In this document: piece by piece, positions 53,945-63,051 of the stretch
Numbering within the stretch: the first letter of the stretch is position 1
Layout of the letters: each line of letters begins with the position of its first letter
From: Blattabacterium sp. DPU
GTDB lineage: Bacteria > Bacteroidota > Bacteroidia > Flavobacteriales > Blattabacteriaceae
Assembly (NCBI RefSeq): GCF_011290385.1
Contig: NZ_CP049785.1
Location: 473,018-537,017, forward strand
Reading direction: 5' to 3'
Length of the DNA: 64,000 nucleotides
Notes under the pieces: model-generated
Databases searched by the model: none
What the model was told of the DNA's origin: nothing
What the model saw: the letters and a program-made list of their open reading frames with translations, nothing else
Program-made: the position numbers and the translations under genes

Positions 53945-54522
53945 ATGTCTTTTTACGAAGAAATAGAAAAAGGTGTAGATATATTAAAAAAAGGAAAAAA
54001 CTTATTATATCCTACAGATACTGTATGGGGTTTGGGATGTGATGCGTATAATATACAAGCTATAAGAAAAATATGTGAAATAAAAAATAGAAGTATTTCA
54101 AAACCCATGATTGTTCTAGTGGAAAGTATGGATCGTTTGCATCAATTAGTAGGAGAAGTTTCTTTTTTCACTAAAAGGATAATTAGTGATAATCTTGTCA
54201 AAAAAAAAAACCTGTTACTGTAATATACGAAAATACTAAAAAAATAGCATCTAATTTTTTTAGTAAAGATAATACTTTAGCTGTTCGCTTGACAAATGAT
54301 CCTTTTTGTATTTATTTGATTCGATATTTGGATAGACCTATCATTTCTACTTCCGCTAATTTATCAGGATTTGTTACTCCTAAATCTTTTTCAGAAATTA
54401 GTTCTTATATTTTAAAAAAAACAGATTATATTGTCAATTTTCGTAGAGAAGAAAAAGCTAAATACAATAGTTCTTCTATTATAAAAATTGTGTCCCATAA
54501 AATCAAAATATTACGGATATAG
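53945..54522 (+). pseudogene. tsaC: Threonylcarbamoyl-AMP synthase (YrdC/Sua5 family), frameshifted in an A11 tract
   Basis: The product would make threonylcarbamoyl-AMP for the essential t6A37 modification of ANN-decoding tRNAs. The first 84 residues are good YrdC sequence (LLYPTDTVWGLGCDAYN, NRSISKPMIVLV). At 54200-54210 there are eleven A, and the frame then runs into TAA at 54221-54223. The family sequence continues in another frame from CCT at 54211 (PVTVIYENTKK...LAVRLTNDPF...RPIISTSANLSG) to TAG at 54522. One extra A or two fewer A would restore about 192 residues. No other lesion is seen. Polymerase slippage on poly(A), documented in other insect endosymbionts, could make some functional protein; a sequencing error is also possible. 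Confidence 0.88.
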
Positions 54523-54528
54523 ATTAAC

Positions 54529-55947
54529 ATGAATTTGTCATCTGCTGTCCATCAAGAAATTTTTCGTATTATAAGTATTTCTGCTCAAAAAATAAAACAA
54601 AATAGTTATGTTATAGGAGGTTATGTAAGAGATTTTTTATTAGGAATTATGAATTCTAAAGATTTAGATATTTTAACTATAGGAGAAGGGATAAAGTTAG
54701 CTCAAGAGGTCTCTAAATATATGATTCCTTTTCCTAAAATAATAATATTTAAACGTTTTGGAACAGCTATGTTAAAATATAACAATCAAAAAATTGAATT
54801 TGTAGGATCTAGAAAAGAATCTTATCATTTTTATAGTAGAAAACCTATTATAGAATTAGGATCATTGCAAGATGATCAAAAAAGAAGAGATTTTACAATC
54901 AATGCTTTAGCTATTAGTTTAAATCATAACAATTATGGAGAATTAATAGATCCATTTGGAGGTTTCATGGATTTAAAAAAAAAAATATTAAGAACCCCAT
55001 TAGATGCAAATATAACTTATTCTGATGATCCATTACGAATGATGCGAGCTATACGATTTGCCACTCAACTGCAATTTGAGATTGAAAAAGATTCGTTTCA
55101 ATCAATTCAAAAAAATAAGGATAGAATAAATATTGTTTCTATAGAAAGAATTATGGAAGAATTTAATAAAATTCTTTTGTCTGAAAAACCTTCTATTGGA
55201 TTGTTTTTATTATATGAATCTGGATTATTGTCAATTATATTACCGGAATTAGTTTCGTTAAAAGGAATAGAAAAAAAAAATGGATATAAACATAAAGATA
55301 ATTTTTATCATACTTTACAAGTAGTAGATAATATTAGTAAAGAAAAAAATAGTTCTCTTTGGTTAAGATGGGTGGCATTACTTCACGATATAGGAAAGAC
55401 TTCTACTAAGAAATTTTTTCCTAAAATAGGATGGTCTTTTCATGATCATGAATTTGTAGGATCCAAAATGGTTATAAATATATTTCAACGTTTAAAGCTT
55501 CCAAAAGGTTCTTATATGAAATATGTTCAAAAAATGATTCTATACAGTTATAGACCTATTGCATTAATAGGAAATCATCCTCGTGATTCTGCTATACGTA
55601 GATTATTATTTGACATAGGAAATGATTTAGAAGATTTAATGAAATTATGTATTGCTGATATTACTACTAATAATATAGAAAAAAAAAATCAATATAAAAA
55701 AAATATTTTTACTCTTATAGAAAGAATTAGAAAGTTAGAAGCAAAAGATAAGATCAAAAATTGGAAATCTCCTATATCAGGAAATGATATAATGAAGACT
55801 TTTCATATCGATCCATGTAGAAAAATAGGAATCATAAAAGATTTTGTTAAAGATTCTATATTAGAAGGAAAAATATCTAATAATTTTCATTCTGCTTATT
55901 TACTAATGTTAAAAAAAGGAGAAGAATTGGGATTAAAAAAAAAATAA
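54529..55947 (+). CDS. cca: CCA-adding tRNA nucleotidyltransferase with HD domain
   Basis: This enzyme adds or repairs the 3' CCA of tRNAs, needed here because tRNA-Lys is encoded without CCA. The nucleotidyltransferase head has GGYVRDFLLG and KDLDI (metal Asp), then RRDFTINALAI and DPLRMMRAIRFATQL. A C-terminal HD domain (about 255-370) has LLHDIGK. At 472 residues it is the long HD-containing form common in Bacteroidetes. nrnA follows after 6 bases. Confidence 0.94.
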   Translation: MNLSSAVHQEIFRIISISAQKIKQNSYVIGGYVRDFLLGIMNSKDLDILTIGEGIKLAQEVSKYMIPFPKIIIFKRFGTAMLKYNNQKIEFVGSRKESYHFYSRKPIIELGSLQDDQKRRDFTINALAISLNHNNYGELIDPFGGFMDLKKKILRTPLDANITYSDDPLRMMRAIRFATQLQFEIEKDSFQSIQKNKDRINIVSIERIMEEFNKILLSEKPSIGLFLLYESGLLSIILPELVSLKGIEKKNGYKHKDNFYHTLQVVDNISKEKNSSLWLRWVALLHDIGKTSTKKFFPKIGWSFHDHEFVGSKMVINIFQRLKLPKGSYMKYVQKMILYSYRPIALIGNHPRDSAIRRLLFDIGNDLEDLMKLCIADITTNNIEKKNQYKKNIFTLIERIRKLEAKDKIKNWKSPISGNDIMKTFHIDPCRKIGIIKDFVKDSILEGKISNNFHSAYLLMLKKGEELGLKKK

Positions 55948-55953
55948 AAAAGT

Positions 55954-56961
55954 ATGTTGTTTTCTAATATTAATGGAATAAATAAAAAAAAAATTGTTAT
56001 ATTGCCTCATAATAACCCGGATGGAGATGCTTTGGGATCTTCCCTGGCTCTTTTATTTTATTTTAGAAAATTAAAACATGATGTAGATTTAATATCTTCT
56101 ACAGAATATTCTGAATCTTTTCAATGGCTTCCTGGAAGCAAGGATATTATTGTATTTTCTGAACATACACGACATTTAGTAGAAACAAAAATTATAAACT
56201 CTGATTATGTTTTTATTATAGATTTTAATAATTTATCAAGAATAGATAAGATAAGAGATATTTTTTTATGTTCAAAAGCAAAAAAAATATTAATAGATCA
56301 TCATCCTCTCCCATTTTATTTTGATTTTATGTTTTCAGATTCTACAGTTCCAGCTACCAGTATTTTAGTATTTCGATTCATATCAGATATGAATAATTTA
56401 GATAAAATAGATAAAAAAATAGCTACATGTTTATATGTTGGATTGATGACTGATACAGGTTTTTTTCGTTTTCCTTCTATGACTTCAGAAACCCATTTTA
56501 TTGCTGGAAAATTAATAGAGAAAGGAATTGATATAGATTACATTTATAATAATTTGCAAGAAAAATATAATGAAAATAGATTAAAATTATTGTCTAAAGT
56601 TTTAAAAAAATTAAAAGTTATTCAAAAATATAGAACTGCTTATACAAGTATTGAAACTTCGGATATAAATTTTTTTTCTTATAAACCAGGAGATACAGAA
56701 GGATTTATTACTTATGGACTAGGGATTAAAAACATAGTTTTTTCCGTTTTATTTTTTGAAGAAAAAGAAAAGTCTCACATCAAAATCTCCTTTCGTTCAA
56801 AAGGAAACTTTGATGTGAATAAGTTTGCTAGAAAACATTTTAGAGGAGGAGGACATAAAAATGCATCAGGAGGGATCTCAGAAAAGAGTTTGTCTGAATC
56901 AATCAAATATTTCTTAAGTATTCTCCCTAATTATTATAAAAATCTTATGTTTTCCATTTAA
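55954..56961 (+). CDS. nrnA: DHH/DHHA1 phosphoesterase, NrnA-like oligoribonuclease / pAp phosphatase
   Basis: The 335-residue protein has the N-terminal DHH domain with HNNPDGDALGSSLAL (metal ligands) and ILIDHHPLP (DHH motif). The C-terminal DHHA1 domain ends in a glycine-rich FRGGGHKNASGG. NrnA-type enzymes degrade nano-RNA and dephosphorylate pAp from sulfur metabolism. The last 17 bases overlap the convergent thioredoxin-like gene. Confidence 0.9.
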   Translation: MLFSNINGINKKKIVILPHNNPDGDALGSSLALLFYFRKLKHDVDLISSTEYSESFQWLPGSKDIIVFSEHTRHLVETKIINSDYVFIIDFNNLSRIDKIRDIFLCSKAKKILIDHHPLPFYFDFMFSDSTVPATSILVFRFISDMNNLDKIDKKIATCLYVGLMTDTGFFRFPSMTSETHFIAGKLIEKGIDIDYIYNNLQEKYNENRLKLLSKVLKKLKVIQKYRTAYTSIETSDINFFSYKPGDTEGFITYGLGIKNIVFSVLFFEEKEKSHIKISFRSKGNFDVNKFARKHFRGGGHKNASGGISEKSLSESIKYFLSILPNYYKNLMFSI

Positions 56962-57499
56962 TGTTACATCCAAAACTTAATTTTACTATTGGATATATTT
57001 TTTTTTCTTCCAAAATATTTTGTAATACATTTCTCAGATCAAAACCTGTAACAGGAATATCATTTCCAGGTCTAGAATCATCTAATTGACCATGATAACA
57101 TAAGTTTCCATTTCCAGAAAATATAAAAAATTCAGGAGTACATTTTGCTTTGTAATATTTAGCAACTTCTTGTGTTTCATCAAAAAAATAAGGAAAAGGA
57201 TAACCTAATTGATTATATACTTTTTTCATATTTTCTGGAGAATCTTCCGGATATTTTTTTGCATCATTAGAATTGATAGCTAAAAATGATATTTTTTCTG
57301 GTATAAAATCATTAGCCAAACGAATTAATTCCATATTGATATGCTTAACATATGGACAATGATTACAAATAAACATTATAACGGTTGCTTTTTTTGAAAA
57401 AAAATCTTTCAAAGATTTTTTTTTTCCTGAAGATACCTCTAATAATTCAAAATCTTTAATTTGAATTCTAATTTCACTAGAAGAATAAGTTTTTACCAT
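56945..57499 (-). CDS. Thioredoxin-like / AhpC-TSA family protein
   Basis: The 184-residue cytoplasmic protein has a thioredoxin fold with the active-site segment FICNHCPYVKHI (CxxC near residues 45-48). PFPYFFDETQEVAKYY and TPEFFIF (cis-Pro region) fit the family. No signal peptide is seen. It is probably a thiol oxidoreductase or peroxiredoxin-like enzyme; the exact substrate is unknown. It overlaps nrnA at the 3' end and is in a minus-strand run with the coiled-coil and Nif3 genes. Confidence 0.85.
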   Translation of the reverse strand: MVKTYSSSEIRIQIKDFELLEVSSGKKKSLKDFFSKKATVIMFICNHCPYVKHINMELIRLANDFIPEKISFLAINSNDAKKYPEDSPENMKKVYNQLGYPFPYFFDETQEVAKYYKAKCTPEFFIFSGNGNLCYHGQLDDSRPGNDIPVTGFDLRNVLQNILEEKKIYPIVKLSFGCNIKWKT

Positions 57500-57502
57500 A
57501 TT

Positions 57503-58294
57503 TTACAATTTTTTTTTATAAGAAAAAACAAGAGATTTTTTCTTCTCTTCCTCAGCTAATTCAGAATCTATTAATATCCTTCCACTATGTTCATCTACTA
57601 AAAGTTTATTACGTTGGATTAGTTCAGAATATTTTTGAGGAGTAATTGCTAAATAAGACCCCAATGGAGCCCCTCTTTGTACTGGAGCGATAGCAACTCC
57701 ATTTTTAACTCCATTTCTAATTCTTTGATAAGTATTTAATAAACTATTATCTATTTTTTTAGAAAAATATAAAGACTGTTCCAATAAAATTTTTTCTTCT
57801 TGGTTATATTCTAAAAGAATATTGTTTAATTCTTTTTTTTTGTAAAAAAGATGCTCCTCTTTGTTTTTTAAAATCTTTTCTTTTTCTTTTAGAATTTCTT
57901 CATTTTTACAAATTTGAACATTTAATTCCTTAATTTTTTTTCTAGATAACTGAATTTCTAATTTTTGATAATCAATTTCTTTATCTAAAGAGTATAATTC
58001 TTTATGATTTTTGATATGATTTTTTTGTTTTTCATATTTATTGATCAAAATATCTGAAGATTTAATATTTTGATTTTGTTTACTTATATTTTCTTTTATA
58101 GAAAGAATTTCTTCATGAAGATTCTCTAATTTTTTTTTCATTTGACATAGTTCTTCTTCTATACTTTTTACTTCCATAGGAATATTAACACGAAATTTTC
58201 GTATTTCATCTACACGAGAATCTATCAATTGAAGATTGTATAATACTCTCAATTTATCTATTACAGTAACCGCTTCTTGTATTTTATGGTCCAT
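57503..58294 (-). CDS. DUF164 (zinc-ribbon family) coiled-coil protein without zinc cysteines
   Basis: The 263-residue protein is a long helical hairpin or coiled coil (about residues 20-175), rich in Lys, Glu and Leu. A conserved C-terminal segment follows (GVAIAPVQRGAPLGSYLAI, then NKLLVDEHSGRILID). In many bacteria that segment is a C4 zinc ribbon with pairs of Cys. Here the positions carry other residues (for example EHSG instead of CHxCG), a state I associate with the Bacteroidetes branch. Function is unknown. It lies 2 bases after the Nif3 gene, a frequent neighbour. Confidence 0.85.
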   Translation of the reverse strand: MDHKIQEAVTVIDKLRVLYNLQLIDSRVDEIRKFRVNIPMEVKSIEEELCQMKKKLENLHEEILSIKENISKQNQNIKSSDILINKYEKQKNHIKNHKELYSLDKEIDYQKLEIQLSRKKIKELNVQICKNEEILKEKEKILKNKEEHLFYKKKELNNILLEYNQEEKILLEQSLYFSKKIDNSLLNTYQRIRNGVKNGVAIAPVQRGAPLGSYLAITPQKYSELIQRNKLLVDEHSGRILIDSELAEEEKKKSLVFSYKKKL

Positions 58295-58296
58295 AA

Positions 58297-59400
58297 TTAA
58301 TAAAAATATTTAATTGGATTAGTATGAACTTCTGATTCATAAATGGAAATTGAAAAAAAATTTTTTTCTAATAAAGATTTTAATAAATTTTTAGTAAATT
58401 TTTCAGATTCATAATGTTCTATATCTACAATTAATATTTTTTTTTCATGTTTGAAAAAATCATGATATTTCAAATCAGAGGATATAAAAACATCAGCCTT
58501 TTCTGCAAGAGCAGTTTCTATTCCAAAACGACCTGATCCTGTGATCATTGCTATTTTTTTAATTTCTTTTTTTATAAAATTAGAATGTCTAATACAAGAA
58601 AGATTCATTCTTTTTTTTATAAAAAAAAGAAAATCATATTCATTCATTTTTGTCATAAGACTTCCTATAAAACCTATTCCTACATTAGGATTAACATTTT
58701 CAAGATTATAAATTTCGTAAGCTACTTCTTCATAAGGATGATTTTTTAATAATGCATTTTTTATTATATTTAATTTATAATCAGGAAAAATAACACTAAT
58801 ACAAGTTTCTTTTTCCATATGAATAATTTCTTTTTTTCCAATGAAAGGTTTAGTTTTTTTATTTCCCATGTAACTTCCAAATCCATCAAAATTATAACTG
58901 CAATGACTATAATTAGAAATATTTCCAGCTCCTGCCTCAAACAAAGCGTTCCTGACTATATCAGCATAATTAACTGGAACATAAGTTATTAATTTTTTTA
59001 TAGTTTCTCTTTTTGGAAAAAGAACTTTTTCTCTGTTAATTCGTAATAATTTGGATATATAAGAAGAAGTTCCTTCCCATACTACATCTAAATTTGTGTG
59101 AATTACATAAATAGATATGTTATTTTTTAACGCATGAATTATGACTTTTTCTGAAAATGTTTTTCCAGTTATACTTTTAATAGATTTAAAAATAATAGGA
59201 TGAAAAGAAATTATCAAATCACATTTTTTTTTGATAGATTCATAAAGGACCTCTTCACTTATATCTAGAGTTACTAGTACATTTCTTACTTTTTTACAAA
59301 AAGAACCTACTATTAATCCAACGTTGTCATAAGATTCAGCATATTCTGTAGGAGCTATGTTTTCTAATACTTTAGCAATATCTTTTACAAACACTTCCAT
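58297..59400 (-). CDS. Nif3-like dinuclear metal-centre protein
   Basis: This 367-residue protein belongs to the NIF3/YbgI family (also named GTP cyclohydrolase I type 2-like, though the activity is not established). ESYDNVGLIVG, SFHPIIFKSI and IYVIHTNLDVV contain the metal ligands. The middle insertion (about 135-230) is the CutA-like domain of the long form. MITGSGRFGIE and DVFISSDLKYHDF form the second metal half. It heads a minus-strand run and diverges from lipA. Confidence 0.93.
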   Translation of the reverse strand: MEVFVKDIAKVLENIAPTEYAESYDNVGLIVGSFCKKVRNVLVTLDISEEVLYESIKKKCDLIISFHPIIFKSIKSITGKTFSEKVIIHALKNNISIYVIHTNLDVVWEGTSSYISKLLRINREKVLFPKRETIKKLITYVPVNYADIVRNALFEAGAGNISNYSHCSYNFDGFGSYMGNKKTKPFIGKKEIIHMEKETCISVIFPDYKLNIIKNALLKNHPYEEVAYEIYNLENVNPNVGIGFIGSLMTKMNEYDFLFFIKKRMNLSCIRHSNFIKKEIKKIAMITGSGRFGIETALAEKADVFISSDLKYHDFFKHEKKILIVDIEHYESEKFTKNLLKSLLEKNFFSISIYESEVHTNPIKYFY

Positions 59401-59496
59401 ACATATAATCTATTCTGTTAAAATAAAAAACGTCCGTTTCAACAAATTTATCAAAAAAAAATTGATTTTTATATTTTTATAAATAAAATAAAAAAT

Positions 59497-60351
59497 ATGA
59501 ATGTTATTCGAAAAAAACCAAAATGGATTAAGGTAAAATTACCAATGAGTAAAAATTATCATGAATTGCAAAAATTAGTTTCTTTACATAAACTAAATAC
59601 TATTTGTCAAAGTGGAAGTTGTCCAAATATAGGAGAATGTTGGGATAAAGGAGTGGCTACTTTTATGATATTGGGAAACATTTGTACAAGGTCTTGTAGA
59701 TTTTGTGGAGTGAAAACAGGACGTCCCGATAAAATCGATTGGAATGAACCAGAAAAAGTGGCAAAATCTATAAAAATATTGAAAATAAAACATGCAGTAT
59801 TAACTTCTGTAAATAGAGATGATTTGCTGGATATGGGTTCTGATATATGGGTTAAAACTATACAAAAAGTACGATTTTTGAATCCAAATATTACGATAGA
59901 AGCTTTAATTCCAGATTTTAAAGGAGAAAAAAAAATAATTAATAAAATAATTGACATAAAACCAGAAGTAATTTCTCATAATGTAGAAACGGTTGCTAGA
60001 TTAACAAAAAAAGTCCGTATTCAAGCTAAATATAATCGTAGTCTTGAAGTTTTACAATATATAAAAAAGAAAAATCAAAAAATACGTACAAAAACAGGAA
60101 TTATGTTAGGATTAGGAGAAACGAAAGAAGAAATAATAGAAACTATGGAAGATATAAAAAAATCTAAAGTGGATATTCTTACAATGGGACAATATTTACA
60201 ACCTTCTACCAAGCATTATCCTGTTCGTTTTTTTGTTTTTCCAGAACAGTTCAAAGAACTGAAAAAGATTGGATTAAAAATGGGATTTAAATATGTAGAA
60301 AGTGGACCGTTAGTTAGATCTTCTTATCATGCAGAAAAACATGTGAAATGA
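59497..60351 (+). CDS. lipA: Lipoyl synthase
   Basis: LipA inserts two sulfurs into protein-bound octanoyl groups. The auxiliary cluster ligands are C37, C42 and C48, and the radical-SAM cluster ligands are C63, C67 and C70 (CX3CX2C). The conserved RSSYHAEKH near the C-terminus (Ser about 275) completes the auxiliary cluster. At 284 residues it is complete. Its likely targets include GcvH and the E2 subunits that work with the E1 proteins encoded in this window. Confidence 0.97.
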   Translation: MNVIRKKPKWIKVKLPMSKNYHELQKLVSLHKLNTICQSGSCPNIGECWDKGVATFMILGNICTRSCRFCGVKTGRPDKIDWNEPEKVAKSIKILKIKHAVLTSVNRDDLLDMGSDIWVKTIQKVRFLNPNITIEALIPDFKGEKKIINKIIDIKPEVISHNVETVARLTKKVRIQAKYNRSLEVLQYIKKKNQKIRTKTGIMLGLGETKEEIIETMEDIKKSKVDILTMGQYLQPSTKHYPVRFFVFPEQFKELKKIGLKMGFKYVESGPLVRSSYHAEKHVK

Positions 60352-60361
60352 ATTAAGAATT

Positions 60362-62941
60362 TTATTTTTCTTTTCCAAAGGTATACTTATACTTTTTTTC
60401 ATTCCACATTTTTTTTTCACATAGAAAATTTCTAATATAATAAGAAATAGATCTATCATTTCCAAATTTTGAAAATAAAATAAGTTTTTCAATAGAACGG
60501 GTCGTCGCTACATATAATAAATTGATATTATCAAATTTAATATTTGATAAATAATCATCATAAAAATTACGGATATTATTATCATATTTTATATGTTTAA
60601 AATAGGATTCTATTTCTAAATAAATAGAATTGAATCCATTATATAAATTAGGATCGATATCTATCCATATTTTTTCTTTATTTTTTTTAGAAAAAATATC
60701 CCAATCGGTGAAAGGAATAAGTACCACAGGAAATTGTAATCCCTTAGATTTATGAATAGTCATAATACGAATAGCATTAATGTGATCTGAAATTATAATA
60801 CTTTCTTTTTCTTTTTTAAATTCCCAATGATCTAGAAAATCTAGAATAGAATTTCCTACTTTTCTCATAGATCTATAAACAAAATCTAAAAAAGAATAGA
60901 TATATGTAGAATTTTGTTTATTTAATAATCTAAAAGATTCAATAATATCTTCTGATATGTTGTATATAGATTTATTATATAATTTGTTTAATGTTAATGA
61001 ATTTTTCAACATAATCTTTTTTAAGAAGAGATTCAAAGGTAAAAAAAGTATTTTCATGATAAAATCATGATTATTTTTTTTAGTGCGAATAAATTTATTT
61101 TTTAATAATAAAAAAATTAAAACAACTCTTTTTTGATAACAATGAGGATAAGCAAAAACGTACAAAAAATTTACGATGATTTGGATTTCTAAATGATTTT
61201 TTATTAATAAAGAAACAGAAGTATTTACTAGTACCCCATCTTCCATTAGTTTTTCAGATAAAAAATGACCTTCTTTATTGTTTCTCACTAAAATAGCAAT
61301 ATCTGATAATGCATATTTTTGTTTCAATAATTGATTGATTTTATTTTTTATGTTTGAATAAATATGTTCTTTATAATTTTGATGATGATCATTAATAAAA
61401 TTTATTTCTACATATCCCCCAGATTTTTTGGGATTTATTTTTTGTTTGTAATTTTTGTATATATCTTGATAAATAGTATAATTAAATGTTTTAGATATAG
61501 ATTGATATAGTAAGTTATTAAATTTTACAATTTCTTCATCACTACGAAAATTTTTTTCTATAGTTTTTATTGTTTTTTTATAACAATATGATTTAGAATT
61601 AATTAATTTTATAAATTGTTTAGCATCACCCCCTCTCCATCTATATATAGATTGTTTAGGATCTCCTACTATCATAGCTGATCCATTTTCTGATAATGCA
61701 TTTTCAACTAAGATTCTAATATTTTGCCATTGTAAAAATGAAATATCTTGAAATTCGTCTATAAAATAATATTTATATTGTATCCCTATTTTTTCATATA
61801 CTTTTGGAAGTGTTCCTTTAACAATTTTTTCATAAAGGATCTTATTTAATTCTGCATTTAAAATTACTTTTTTTTCATTTTTTATAGAACGAAATTCTTT
61901 TTCAATTTCATGTATTATTGATAATAAATTTATCTTTTTTAAGAAAAGTTTATCTAAAAAATAATTTGATATATTTTTTTTATATATAGATTTTGCTTTT
62001 TTGTATAAAAAAAGTATTTTATTTTTATTTTTTTCTATTAATGTTTTTTGATTATCATCAAAAAAAAATTGAGAATAAAATATTCCTTTTTGAATATTTT
62101 TTTCAATACGTTTATTAAACGGATTAAAAAATATATTTCCGTTTTGAAATTTTTGGAACAATCTTGGTAAATCTAAATAAACAAATGAATGTTTTTGAAT
62201 AGATGTTTTTTCCAAAAGTTGAAAAAATTCTTCTCCTTTTTTTTTACATTTTTTTTCAAATATTTTAGTTCTTTTGATTAAAAGATTTTTTAACTGAACA
62301 AAATCTTCCAAAGAGTAATTTTCTATTTTTTTTATATAAAAAAAATTATTTTCTTCAAGTATTATGTGAACTATTTTGAATAATTCTTTTCTTAAATCCC
62401 AATTTCTTCCTTCTTTTATATTTTCTAGGGAAGATTGAATCAAAACATTCGACCATTTCTCAGAATTTTTTAATCTACATAATATATTATCTACAATTTT
62501 CAATAAAAATCGATCTGCATCCATTTCTAAATTTACTTCTCTATCATATAAAAAAGATCTTATAATATTATAAGTAAATTTATCTATTGTACTTATATTT
62601 TTAGAAAAAGAATAAAAATTCTGCAATATAGAGAACAATATTTTTTCAGAACGTTGATATAATTGGTATTTTGTTAAACGAAAATTTTTCGTGATAGAAT
62701 CAAATAAGAAACGATATTCTTTTTTAACTTTTTTATTTGAAAATTCTTTTATACATTGTAAAATACGGTTTTTCATTTCTTCTGAAGCTTTTTTAGTAAA
62801 AGTTAAAGCTAAAACTTTTTTAAATTCATCAGGATAAGGACTTTTTAATAAAACATAAAGATAATTGATAACTAAAAAAGTAGTTTTTCCCGAACCTGCT
62901 GAAGCATTGTATATTTCTAATGTAGAAGGCATAACGAGCAT
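60362..62941 (-). CDS. UvrD/RecB-family helicase (AddA-like), without C-terminal nuclease domain
   Basis: This superfamily I helicase of about 859 residues resembles the AddA/RecB helicase of Bacteroidetes. Walker A is YNASAGSGKTT near residues 11-21, then LALTFTKKASEEM (motif Ia), YYFIDEFQDISFLQW (motif II), MIVGDPKQSIYRWRGGDA (motif III), MTIHKSKGLQFPVVL (motif V) and YVATTRSIEKLIL (motif VI). It stops about 45 residues after motif VI, where relatives continue into a PD-(D/E)XK nuclease. The longest frame opens at a TTG (62971). I use the ATG at 62941; 62932 is also possible. Confidence 0.88.
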   Translation of the reverse strand: MLVMPSTLEIYNASAGSGKTTFLVINYLYVLLKSPYPDEFKKVLALTFTKKASEEMKNRILQCIKEFSNKKVKKEYRFLFDSITKNFRLTKYQLYQRSEKILFSILQNFYSFSKNISTIDKFTYNIIRSFLYDREVNLEMDADRFLLKIVDNILCRLKNSEKWSNVLIQSSLENIKEGRNWDLRKELFKIVHIILEENNFFYIKKIENYSLEDFVQLKNLLIKRTKIFEKKCKKKGEEFFQLLEKTSIQKHSFVYLDLPRLFQKFQNGNIFFNPFNKRIEKNIQKGIFYSQFFFDDNQKTLIEKNKNKILFLYKKAKSIYKKNISNYFLDKLFLKKINLLSIIHEIEKEFRSIKNEKKVILNAELNKILYEKIVKGTLPKVYEKIGIQYKYYFIDEFQDISFLQWQNIRILVENALSENGSAMIVGDPKQSIYRWRGGDAKQFIKLINSKSYCYKKTIKTIEKNFRSDEEIVKFNNLLYQSISKTFNYTIYQDIYKNYKQKINPKKSGGYVEINFINDHHQNYKEHIYSNIKNKINQLLKQKYALSDIAILVRNNKEGHFLSEKLMEDGVLVNTSVSLLIKNHLEIQIIVNFLYVFAYPHCYQKRVVLIFLLLKNKFIRTKKNNHDFIMKILFLPLNLFLKKIMLKNSLTLNKLYNKSIYNISEDIIESFRLLNKQNSTYIYSFLDFVYRSMRKVGNSILDFLDHWEFKKEKESIIISDHINAIRIMTIHKSKGLQFPVVLIPFTDWDIFSKKNKEKIWIDIDPNLYNGFNSIYLEIESYFKHIKYDNNIRNFYDDYLSNIKFDNINLLYVATTRSIEKLILFSKFGNDRSISYYIRNFLCEKKMWNEKKYKYTFGKEK

Positions 62942-63008
62942 AGGTATATTGGTATATTGAATTTGATTCAAATCAAAAATTTTTTTATATATTAAAAATA
63001 CTTTTTTT

Positions 63009-63016
63009 TACATTTG
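63009..63016 (+). promoter_or_regulatory. fbaA promoter, -7 box
   Basis: TACATTTG matches TAnnTTTG and lies 35 bases before the aldolase start codon. No good -33 element is visible. Confidence 0.5.
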
Positions 63017-63051
63017 TTAATCCTTTTAATTAAAAAATAAATTTTACACAC

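Noticed and set aside
59428-59439. Small palindrome AAACG-TC-CGTTT between the Nif3 gene and lipA as an operator
   Set aside because: Only 5-bp arms in AT-rich DNA; it is too short to support a call.
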